NCBI RefSeq assembly: GCF_029589055.1
Contig: NZ_JARQZP010000003.1
Location: 124,001 to 188,000 of the forward strand
Length of the DNA: 64,000 nucleotides
From: Vibrio hannami
Lineage (GTDB): Bacteria; Pseudomonadota; Gammaproteobacteria; Enterobacterales; Vibrionaceae
Direction: 5' to 3'
The notes under the pieces were generated by a model that saw nothing but the letters and a program-made list of their open reading frames with translations, was not told where the DNA came from and did no database searches. Both the position numbers and the translations under genes were made by a program. Positions 18,218 through 25,814 of the stretch are shown piece after piece. Within the stretch, counting starts at the first letter, position 1. Each line of letters opens with the position of its first letter.

Positions 18218-18382
18218 TACCTCGTTCCCACGCTCTGCGTGGTAATGCATACCATGGTTGAAAATGTATCCTTAAAATATTAATTAAAACATGGTGTTAC
18301 TCAGGATTTGGTTTATATTCTGACTGATAACTTTGAATCTCATATGCATTCCCACGGAGACCGTGGGAACGAGATCCCGGTA
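18218..18382. mobile_element. MITE-like element with two inverted hairpin units
   Basis: The left unit (18218-18254) and right unit (18341-18382) are inverted copies of one sequence: a CTCGTTCCCACG arm followed by a short hairpin and ATGCATA. Each unit folds by itself (CCACGC/GCGTGG; CCCACGG/CCGTGGG). They enclose about 86 AT-rich non-coding bases. The paired inverted units without a gene fit a REP-pair (BIME) or MITE mobilised in trans. Similar CGTTCCCACG hairpin repeats are widespread in bacterial genomes. No target-site duplication was confirmed. Confidence 0.65.
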
Positions 18383-18450
18383 TAATTATGCAGTTCTGGA
18401 GGCAATGATTAATATATCACCTATACGCTTGCGTAGGTGTTTTCTTGTAC

Positions 18451-18480
18451 AAAAAAACCTCCTACTCAATGAGCAGGAGG
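18451..18480 (-). terminator. Rho-independent terminator of the alginate lyase gene
   Basis: Read on the minus strand, a ten-base stem (CCTCCTGCTC/GAGTAGGAGG, one mismatch) with an ATT loop is followed by seven T residues. It lies 20 bases past the alginate lyase stop. Confidence 0.85.
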
Positions 18481-18500
18481 CAATGTTTTTTGCGTTACTA

Positions 18501-20063
18501 TTAATCTTGATACTGGTCGTGAGATACATCCAGTTGGTAGAAAGTCGCCTGTGAGTAGTCGTCTAGATCTCCGCTGATGTTTTGGTTGTATACACCCGCT
18601 TTGAAATACATGTATTTGCCGCCTACGTCATAGCCGCTTTCACTCATATCAACCACTTGTACAACGTCGTCTTTATCTTCACGCATTAACGTCACTGTCA
18701 TCGTGTTGCCTTTAACGGCAATGCGGTAGCTAAATACTTCACCAAGTGCGATACCATCTTCACCCACTTCAGCAGTCATGTCGCCTACTAACGGATAGAA
18801 ATCCTCTTTTGTAGCGTCCTGGCTTTCGTGTGCGAAGTATACCGCTCCCGTTGCATGGTTTGGCAGTTTACGGTAGTACAAGCGAATAGGCTCATCGTTT
18901 TGATCGTGAATCTGACCAATGATGAAGCGACCTACTTCATTCGCGTTTCCTGTTGTTGTCGCATGGTCGATTTTCAACGTCGCTTCTAGAACGCCGTCGA
19001 TACCACCTGCCGCTTTTAGATCGGCTTCAGGTGCGCTTGAGAATACCCAGTTATTCTTGTTAACACCCTTTGTGCTAATGGATTCGTCGCCACGACGCAT
19101 CATCTCACGAAGCTCGGTACGTGCATACTTGGTGTTTTTAGAAGTACGTACACCTTTCACGTAAGACTTGAATACTAAACCACCATCGTCAGCGGTATAG
19201 AATATTTCCGGGTGTTGGTATCCGTTTGCAAGGTTCCACTCAGAAACGTCATCAGGTCTGCCGTTTTTGTCATGGTCGAATGGTTGAGATAGATACCAGT
19301 GTGTGAGGTCAAAGTTTTCGCTTGGTGCATTATCAGCACGCGGTGTAGCTGGCAGGTCTGTTGGTACTGGCAGTGCGGTACGTGTGTTACATTTTACTGT
19401 GGTTTCGCAAGGGTAAACCGCTGGTGCGCCGAAGTCACCAGAGCGCAGATTTTTGCGCGCTTCTTTACGTGCTTTTTCCGCAGCTTTCATTTCAGCGATC
19501 ATTGTTGCCTCTGCAGCAACCACCTCGGGAGTGATAATGTGGCTAGCAGGGCAAGCATTAACATTACAGTTAACCGCTGCCAATTCAGTTACACTGTTCC
19601 AGCCACTTTTAGTGTTACCGTGACCAACGTATTTTACGTAGCGAGCTTTAACTGCTGGTGTAAACTGGAAACGTTCTATGCCGATTGCCTTACCTGAGCT
19701 CATCTGATCCTCAAGCACGGTTGTCCAGTTTTCACCATCAACGCTCACTTGAATATCGAATTTAGACTGGCGCTCATTGCCTTTACTGAAGGCTGCTTGA
19801 ACAGCGTCAAACTCATGCACTGAACCATAGTCCAGCATTGCCCATTCGCCGTCACCAGCGGAAGACCAGCGTGTTGTTAAATCCTGATCAAACAGTCGAT
19901 CAGGACCATTACCATCATGGCTACTGGCAGTGATAGCTACCGGCGTCAGAATCGGCTCACCAGTTTCTTTGTTATTTGGAAAATCAGCAGTCGTTGCGTT
20001 CGAGCAACCCATCGCTAGTAATACGGAAGAGGCAATCAAGCTCTTTACAATCGTTTGTTTCAT
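18501..20063 (-). CDS. Lipoprotein alginate lyase: F5/8-type (CBM32-like) domain plus PL7
   Basis: A 520-residue secreted alginate lyase. Order: signal peptide with a lipobox-like LAMGC (Cys near 20), so probably membrane-anchored; an F5/8 type C/CBM32-like carbohydrate-binding domain (about 40-165, with LFDQDLTTRWSS and ARYVKYVG); a charged Ala/Glu/Lys linker; and a C-terminal PL7 catalytic domain (about 250-518). PL7 signatures are RTELRE, QIH and YFKAGVYNQ. It would cut alginate by beta-elimination at the cell surface. No oligo-alginate transporter or KDG pathway genes are adjacent, so the system must be completed elsewhere. Monocistronic with its own terminator; the 268-base region upstream holds its promoter. 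Confidence 0.92.
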   Translation of the reverse strand: MKQTIVKSLIASSVLLAMGCSNATTADFPNNKETGEPILTPVAITASSHDGNGPDRLFDQDLTTRWSSAGDGEWAMLDYGSVHEFDAVQAAFSKGNERQSKFDIQVSVDGENWTTVLEDQMSSGKAIGIERFQFTPAVKARYVKYVGHGNTKSGWNSVTELAAVNCNVNACPASHIITPEVVAAEATMIAEMKAAEKARKEARKNLRSGDFGAPAVYPCETTVKCNTRTALPVPTDLPATPRADNAPSENFDLTHWYLSQPFDHDKNGRPDDVSEWNLANGYQHPEIFYTADDGGLVFKSYVKGVRTSKNTKYARTELREMMRRGDESISTKGVNKNNWVFSSAPEADLKAAGGIDGVLEATLKIDHATTTGNANEVGRFIIGQIHDQNDEPIRLYYRKLPNHATGAVYFAHESQDATKEDFYPLVGDMTAEVGEDGIALGEVFSYRIAVKGNTMTVTLMREDKDDVVQVVDMSESGYDVGGKYMYFKAGVYNQNISGDLDDYSQATFYQLDVSHDQYQD

Positions 20064-20331
20064 ACTAAACCTATTATTGTCTTACAAATTCGACACCTTC
20101 AAGCACTCAAGATGCTCACAACCACCTACATTATGGGAGGTTACCTTATGGTGCTTTGCCGTTGCTGGTGACAATACATAATCTTATATTACAAATAATT
20201 ATTTGGTTGAAAAAATGGGACTAGTGACACTTTCTGTGCTTTTCATACTTTAACTAGATCACATTGTTATTAATAAAAACTTTAGGGTGGGTAGGTTCTC
20301 AAAGAGGCTCTAGATTATTTTCTAACGGGAG

Positions 20332-21234
20332 CTAGGCATCGTTCTCTCCGAGTTCTGAGTTAAGCCAATTCTCAAAATCGTATACTTTTCTTAACCCTCT
20401 TTTATAGCTCGGAACGATAACGTAATAACCGAATAGGCTTGTCATGCTCATTTGCAGAGGGTTTACCAGCTGCCCTTTTTTCTGCATTGGTTTCACCATA
20501 AAGTCCGGTAACAAGGCAAGACCACGGTTGTCCATTACCGCAGTTAAAGACATGAAAAAATGTTCATAACCGACTTTGCGATAGTCCGGCTCTGAATCGA
20601 GCTTCAACTCGCTTTTAAACTGCTCCCATAGCTGAGGCCGTGTAACCTGAGGGATAAAATCATGGCGGGCTAAATCCTCTTGCTTTCGAATCGGATTTTT
20701 TTTCATAAGCGAGGGAGATGCAACGAGTAAAAGTATCTCTTTCTGCAAAAGCCGCGCGTGTTCATAATGTTGAGAAAGCGGGAGACAGCGAATAAACACA
20801 TCGTGATCGCTGTTGCTGTTTTTTACAGGGCCATCGCCTGTTTTTATGCTGATCTGAATGTGTGGGTATAGCTTCGTAAACTCTTCTATTTTTTCAATCA
20901 ACCATAAACTGGCAAAAGAGGGGGTGACATTGATAGTTAATAAATCCCTCTCCTTGTCTGACTGAAGTACATTGGCGGTCGAAGATTGGATGATCTGGAG
21001 TGCTTCGGACACTTTGGGCAAATACCGTTTTCCTGCATTAGTCAGTTCTATTCCGTTTATATGGCGGTGAAACAGCGGTTGCCCTAATTGTCGTTCAAGG
21101 GTCGCTATTTGTTTGCTAACTGCACCCTGAGAAATCGCCAGTTCATCGGCTGCTTTTGAGAAGTTCATGGTGCTGGCGACCGCCATAAAAGTACGTAACG
21201 CTTTTATTGAGGGGAGCTCGCTTCCTTTGACCAT
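20332..21234 (-). CDS. LysR-family regulator, GcvA-like (divergent to aminotransferase)
   Basis: A 300-residue LysR regulator of the GcvA/AmpR-like group. The helix-turn-helix is in ALRTFMAVASTMNFSKAADELA (about 13-34), followed by SQGAVSKQIATLE and an effector domain. It is divergent from the class III aminotransferase and BKACE genes, 261 bases away, which are its likely targets. The alginate lyase gene lies downstream on the same strand but has its own intergenic region. Confidence 0.88.
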   Translation of the reverse strand: MVKGSELPSIKALRTFMAVASTMNFSKAADELAISQGAVSKQIATLERQLGQPLFHRHINGIELTNAGKRYLPKVSEALQIIQSSTANVLQSDKERDLLTINVTPSFASLWLIEKIEEFTKLYPHIQISIKTGDGPVKNSNSDHDVFIRCLPLSQHYEHARLLQKEILLLVASPSLMKKNPIRKQEDLARHDFIPQVTRPQLWEQFKSELKLDSEPDYRKVGYEHFFMSLTAVMDNRGLALLPDFMVKPMQKKGQLVNPLQMSMTSLFGYYVIVPSYKRGLRKVYDFENWLNSELGENDA

Positions 21235-21495
21235 TGACTTGTCCTTGTCTATTTACTCTGCTGTTATGAGTCTATTCCTTTTATTCATGATTATCTACGA
21301 TATATGTTTTTAAGTACGTTTATTACCTGTTTATTGCTCTTAATATGCTGATTATTGGTGCGTCACTATAAGAAAATGCACAGTTTTGGTGATACCCATT
21401 CCTTTTGCTCATGCCGTCGGAAAACTATTCATTTGTTTACAGACTCGTACAGGGGTATCAATAGCCGAAAACAAGCAATCACAAAGGAATCCGGT

Positions 21496-22874
21496 ATGAC
21501 TCATGTATTTCATCGTCACTGCCACAGTCAGTTGCCAACGGTTGTTCGTGGAGAAGGCGTTTATTTATACGATAGCGATGGTAAGCGTTATCTGGATGGT
21601 TGTGGAGGTGCTGCGGTTTCGAACCTGGGCCATAACCATGCAGCGGTAAAGCATGCAGTAATGGCGCAGCTTGAAGCTGTTCCGTTTGCGCATACCGGCT
21701 TTTTTACTTCGAGCAGTAGTGAACAACTTGCAAGCCTGCTCGCGAGTCTGGCCCCAGCCCCCTCAATCATGTGTACTTCGTAAGCGGAGGTTCAGAAGCG
21801 GTAGAGTCAGCCTTAAAGATGGCACGGCAATACTTCGTCGAAATTGGTCAGCCTGAGAGAACACAGTTTATTGCGCGTCGGCAAAGCTATCATGGAAACA
21901 CGTTAGGGGCTCTGGCTGTTGGAGGAAATCAGTGGCGAAGAACTCAGTTTGAACCATTGCTTTCAGATGTTCACCACGTTTCACCTTGCAACGCATATCG
22001 CGATATGCGTGTTGATGAAACGGAAATCGAATACTCGAAAAGGTTGGCTGACGAACTGGAACAAACCATTCTGGATATTGGTGCTGATAATGTAATGGCA
22101 TTTGTAGCAGAGCCTGTAGTTGGTGCGACTGCCGGAGCTGTCCCTGCTACTAAACACTATTTTAAGCTTGTGCGTGAAGTTTGCGATAGGTATGGCGTAC
22201 TGCTGATTCTTGATGAAGTGATGTGTGGCGTAGGCAGAACGGGTAGCTTTTATGCTTTTGAACAAGAAGAAGTGGTTCCGGACTTAGTAACGATTGCCAA
22301 AGGGCTGGGGGCGGGTTATCAGCCTATAGGGGCTGTGATCGCAAGTAATAAAATTTTCGAAAAAATTGCCAGTGGAAGTGGTTTTTTCCAGCATGGGCAT
22401 ACCTTTATGGCGCACCCGATGGCGTGTGCAGCCGCGTTAGCAACGGTGCGAACCATTATTTCAGATGGTCTACTCAAAAAAGTGCAAGAACAGGGCAAGA
22501 AGCTAAAAAGTTTGTTGCAAAGAGATTTATCGTCACTTCCTTATATCGGAGATATCCGGGGGAAAGGGATGTTTCTGGGAATTGAGCTTGTATCTGACAA
22601 GAGTGCCAAGCGTCCTTTACATAGCTCAACGCTGGCGCATAAAAAAATCAAATCGAAGGCTATGGAGTTGGGATTAATGTGTTATCCAATGTCCGGCACC
22701 ATTGATGGCTCTTCAGGCCACCATATCTTGCTCGCGCCACCTTTTATTATCAGTGACAACGAACTGGAAGAGCTTGTATATAAACTAACAATTGCCATTA
22801 AAGAGTGTGCCGCACATTGGGAAGTTAAGGAGAGCCTGAATGAGAAACAGGATAGCTATTATCGCTGCGCCTAA
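21496..22874 (+). pseudogene. Class III PLP aminotransferase with a -1 frameshift
   Basis: A fold-type I, class III aminotransferase (about 459 residues if restored). The first frame (ATG 21496, site AAAGGA) encodes YDSDGKRYLDGCGGAAV to LASLAPAP. The second frame continues from about 21767 with LNHVYFVSGGSEA, the cofactor Asp in LILDEVMCGVGRTG and the Schiff-base Lys in IAKGLGAGYQPIG. The frames join exactly if one C is added to the CCCCC run near 21760-21767. Everything else looks intact, so this may be a sequencing error, a recent mutation or, less likely, P-site slippage on the C run. It overlaps the BKACE gene by 35 bases, indicating a common pathway. Confidence 0.75.
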
Positions 22875-23664
22875 TGGGGCGAGAAAACAAAAGTCGGACC
22901 ATCCCGCGTTGCCTGTTACTGTTGACGAGATAGTCAATGATGTTCTTGACTGCCGCGATGCGGGAGCGGCAATGGTGCATGTCCATGCCAGAGACAAAAA
23001 CGGTAACCATAGCCTTGCTGTTGACGATAATCAGGTGCTGTTTAACGAGCTGAAAGATAGGGTGGGCGACAGTGTTATAATTCAACTCACAACAGAGGCT
23101 ATTGGTATCTATTCTCCGGAGCAACAGATGGAACTGATTCGGGAGATATGCCCCCCTGCGGCATCTTTTGCTCTTAAGGAGCTAGTCCCCGATGAAAAGT
23201 ATTTAGTTAAAGCTGAACAGTTTTTTCACTGGGTCGCCGATCAGAACATATTAGCTCAATATATTCTTTATGATCGTGAGGATGTGGATAGATATCTTTC
23301 ACTGTGTAGAGACGGAGTCTTGCCTGTTAGGGGGCGCCATGCATTGCTAGTGTTAGGACGCTATCAGAAAGATCAGTTCTCGGAGCCATCAGATCTGATT
23401 CCATTCTTGTCCAGAGAGTTGCTTGATAACGAACGTTGGGGAGTGTGTGCATTTGGTCCCAAAGAACATCAGTGCCTTACTGCGGCCATGCTACTTGGTG
23501 GGGATATCAGGGTTGGGTTTGAGAATAATCACCTGGATAAATTTGGTAACCCTGCAAAAAACAATGCCACGCAAATAACCAATCTTTCGGAGCAGGCAAG
23601 AATGTTAAATATAGAGCTAGATGACGCGATAAGTTACCAAAATTACTTCAGAACAGGTGGATAA
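22840..23664 (+). CDS. Beta-keto acid cleavage enzyme (BKACE, DUF849 family)
   Basis: A 274-residue Zn-dependent enzyme of the family of 3-keto-5-aminohexanoate cleavage protein (Kce). Family chemistry: a beta-keto acid plus acetyl-CoA gives acetoacetate and a new acyl-CoA. Seen: the N-terminal strand IIAAPNGARKQKSDHPALP, PVTVDEI, the metal-binding VHVHARD (about 46-52), and the C-terminal GGDIRVGFENN. The N-terminus matches the family only if the 22840 ATG is used, so the 35-base overlap with the aminotransferase is real. Substrate inferred only from linkage: a keto acid produced by transamination. No lysine-fermentation genes are nearby. Confidence 0.85.
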   Translation: MRNRIAIIAAPNGARKQKSDHPALPVTVDEIVNDVLDCRDAGAAMVHVHARDKNGNHSLAVDDNQVLFNELKDRVGDSVIIQLTTEAIGIYSPEQQMELIREICPPAASFALKELVPDEKYLVKAEQFFHWVADQNILAQYILYDREDVDRYLSLCRDGVLPVRGRHALLVLGRYQKDQFSEPSDLIPFLSRELLDNERWGVCAFGPKEHQCLTAAMLLGGDIRVGFENNHLDKFGNPAKNNATQITNLSEQARMLNIELDDAISYQNYFRTGG

Positions 23665-23707
23665 ATTCAATAGCTGATTAGCATGTAGTTTCTTAGAATT
23701 GCTTTCT

Positions 23708-23735
23708 AAGCCTGAGCTTTCCGCTTGGGCTTTGC
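23708..23735. terminator. Possible bidirectional terminator between converging genes
   Basis: AAGCCTGAGC and GCTTGGGCTT form an imperfect ten-base stem in the 72-base gap between the converging BKACE and dioxygenase genes. T-rich sequence follows on the plus strand. Weak but well placed. Confidence 0.4.
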
Positions 23736-23736
23736 T

Positions 23737-24525
23737 TTAACTAAACTGATAAGCATCCATCGCCAGTACCTCGTACTGGACCGCATTATGTAACCGGGTT
23801 ACCTCTGATAAATTGCTGCTACCCATCGCATTAAACAAAGGAATAAAATGTTCCTGAGTCGGATGGTTATAGAACACATGAGGTGCTTCTTTTAAGTAGT
23901 TCAGTAATGAGTCAATATTACCTGAGAGCAGTTTCTCATTTACCCACGAAGTAAAAGAGTCAACTTTATTCCGGCTACCCTGGTCAGGGGTTGCGTTGAA
24001 CACTTCACGTAAGTTGTGACTTATTCCGCCAGAACCGAGCAACAGTACACCCTCATCGCGTAAAGGAGCGAGAAGCTGGCCTAACTTGTAATTCAATTCA
24101 GCGCCAAGGCGACTGTTAATTGAAACTTGTACTACAGGTATGTCTGCATGCGGGAACATCAAAAGCAATGGCATCCATACGCCATGATCCCACCCTAGTT
24201 GTGTATCCAGTGTTGCATACACCCCGGCGGAAGAAAGCAGTTCAGCAACCTTAGTCGCTAAATCCGGGTTACCAGGTGCAGGGTACTCGAGTTGATAAAG
24301 TGGTTCGGGAAAACCATAAAAGTCATAGATTAAAGAAGGCCTTTCACCTGCGGTAATAACAATGTCGTTGGGAATATCCAGGTGAGCTGAGAATACAATG
24401 ATCGCTTTCGGTTGTTCTAATCTTTGCCCAAGCTGCTTCAAGAAGCGTGAAGTTTCAGAGTCTTCCATAGCCAACATAGGAGAGCCATGAGAGATAAAAA
24501 GTGCGGGTTGTTTATTAGTATTCAT
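23737..24525 (-). CDS. DODA-type extradiol dioxygenase (YgiD-like)
   Basis: A 262-residue member of the class III extradiol ring-cleavage dioxygenase family, YgiD/4,5-DOPA dioxygenase group. Metal-ligand His are expected in FISHGSP (about 13), VFSAHLD (about 49) and the LGWDHG segment, with GSGGISHN (about 168) conserved. Such enzymes open catechols such as DOPA; the true substrate here is unknown. The divergent LysR gene at 24654 and an exact ten-base inverted repeat in the shared promoter suggest specific induction. Confidence 0.85.
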   Translation of the reverse strand: MNTNKQPALFISHGSPMLAMEDSETSRFLKQLGQRLEQPKAIIVFSAHLDIPNDIVITAGERPSLIYDFYGFPEPLYQLEYPAPGNPDLATKVAELLSSAGVYATLDTQLGWDHGVWMPLLLMFPHADIPVVQVSINSRLGAELNYKLGQLLAPLRDEGVLLLGSGGISHNLREVFNATPDQGSRNKVDSFTSWVNEKLLSGNIDSLLNYLKEAPHVFYNHPTQEHFIPLFNAMGSSNLSEVTRLHNAVQYEVLAMDAYQFS

Positions 24526-24591
24526 GCTTTGGGCTCCTTACTTTCAAACCACAGTTTTCTGTGTATAAGACTAAGAATACTAATCGTGGAT

Positions 24592-24631
24592 ATGTTTATA
24601 AATAATGCTACTATTGAATTATTATAAACAT
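24592..24631. promoter_or_regulatory. Putative LysR operator (10-base inverted repeat)
   Basis: ATGTTTATAA (24592-24601) and TTATAAACAT (24622-24631) are exact inverted repeats 20 bases apart. They lie in the 128-base region between the dioxygenase and the divergent LysR gene, ending 22 bases before the LysR ATG, a typical autoregulatory position. Confidence 0.5.
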
Positions 24632-24653
24632 TACGTTTCAAAAAAGGTGTGGC

Positions 24654-25556
24654 ATGGATAAGCTGGATATGATGAAAACTTTTGTGACAGTGGCGCAAGA
24701 GGGCTCTTTTTCAAAGGCGGCAGACAAGCTTGATATGTCTCCTCAACTTGTCAGCAAATACGTTTCCAATCTGGAAAAGAAAATCCAGGCCAGACTCCTA
24801 AACAGAACCACCAGAAAAGTGACGCTGACGGAAGCGGGGCGTCAATATACGATACGTTGTAATCAAGTACTGAATGATATTGATGAGATGGAAAATGCGC
24901 TAATCGACTGGCATCAAAAGGTTGCAGGCGTTCTTACAATCAATGCGCCAATGTCTTTTGGTCATCGTCATCTTCCCCGAGTACTGGTTGACTTTCAGGC
25001 CAAATATCCCGATGTAGAAGTGAGATTGAATCTGACTGATTCCAAGGTAGATATTGTGGCAGAAGGAGTCGATATCGCTCTTCGTATTGGTAGCTTAAAA
25101 AGCGAAAGTGTTATCGCACGAAAAATTACCACCAGCCGAATCGCGATCCTGGCGTCACCGGAATATCTAGAAAAAAATGGTACACCGTCAAAGCCTGAAG
25201 AGTTAGCAGGACATGATTTTTTAAACTACTCCTATGCTGATCAGGATCAACTGACCGCATTGCTAGGAGTTAATGCTAGTGAACAGAACATCCGCTATAG
25301 CGTGTGTGCCAACAATGGAGATATGCTGGTGAGCTCTGCCATACTAGGTGCAGGGGTTACCATTCAGCCTACGTTTATTGCCGGAGATTACGTGAGAGAA
25401 GGAAAATTAGTCCGTATCCTCGAAGAGTATGAGCCTGATCCTGTGGGGCTATATTTGATCTATGCGAACCGCCAGTTTCTTCCAAGCAAAACCAGAGCAT
25501 TTATTGACTTTCTCAGTAATTATTATGATGACGTTCCTTACTGGGATCAGTGCTAA
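24654..25556 (+). CDS. LysR-family regulator (divergent to extradiol dioxygenase)
   Basis: A 300-residue LysR regulator of the DmlR-like group. The helix-turn-helix is in MKTFVTVAQEGSFSKAADKLDMS (about 7-29), then the linker helix with LLNRTTRKVTLT, and the effector domain with RIGSLKSES. It shares a promoter region carrying a ten-base inverted repeat with the divergent dioxygenase gene. It is of the same type as the regulator at 15024. Confidence 0.9.
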   Translation: MDKLDMMKTFVTVAQEGSFSKAADKLDMSPQLVSKYVSNLEKKIQARLLNRTTRKVTLTEAGRQYTIRCNQVLNDIDEMENALIDWHQKVAGVLTINAPMSFGHRHLPRVLVDFQAKYPDVEVRLNLTDSKVDIVAEGVDIALRIGSLKSESVIARKITTSRIAILASPEYLEKNGTPSKPEELAGHDFLNYSYADQDQLTALLGVNASEQNIRYSVCANNGDMLVSSAILGAGVTIQPTFIAGDYVREGKLVRILEEYEPDPVGLYLIYANRQFLPSKTRAFIDFLSNYYDDVPYWDQC

Positions 25557-25683
25557 TTAGCGGATGTGATATCCAACATTCTTAACTTAAGCTCTTCAAA
25601 TGCTTTCGTTATCTTCTATAAATAACGAAACTATTTTATTGCTTAATTTGTCAGTAAGAGCCCTTTTCGTAACAGGGTTTGCG

Positions 25684-25699
25684 TGTGATTTTGTTCACA
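25684..25699. promoter_or_regulatory. CRP-type site upstream of nirB
   Basis: TGTGA-N6-TCACA, an exact match to the CRP core half-sites, 116 bases before the nirB start codon and about 94 bases upstream of the inferred transcription start. Suggests carbon-status input to nitrite reduction. Confidence 0.6.
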
Positions 25700-25737
25700 A
25701 TTTAAACATACCTCTTTAGTGTAGTTTTTTTTCAAAA

Positions 25738-25779
25738 TTGATTTACATCAGTAATTGTGTGACCTGCCTCACTAATACT
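25738..25779 (+). promoter_or_regulatory. FNR-dependent promoter of nirB
   Basis: TTGAT-TTAC-ATCAG (25738-25751) matches the FNR box TTGAT-N4-ATCAA at nine of ten positions. A TAATAC -10 element (25773-25778) lies at the distance expected for a class II FNR promoter (box centred near -41.5). This fits anaerobic induction as in E. coli nirB. A NarL/NarP-like heptamer TACCTCT lies at 25709-25715, without a clear partner. Confidence 0.6.
25758..25773. promoter_or_regulatory. Second CRP-like site overlapping the nirB promoter core
   Basis: TGTGA-N6-TCACT, nine of ten core positions, between the FNR box and the -10 element. If bound, it would obstruct RNA polymerase and act negatively. It may equally be chance. 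Confidence 0.35.
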
Positions 25780-25814
25780 CTAGCTAATTTTGATTACTAC
25801 ATTCAGGTAACCCA

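Noticed and set aside
21755..21775. Canonical programmed -1 frameshift signal
   Set aside because: No X-XXY-YYZ heptamer in the correct frame and no evident downstream stem; plain base loss is simpler.
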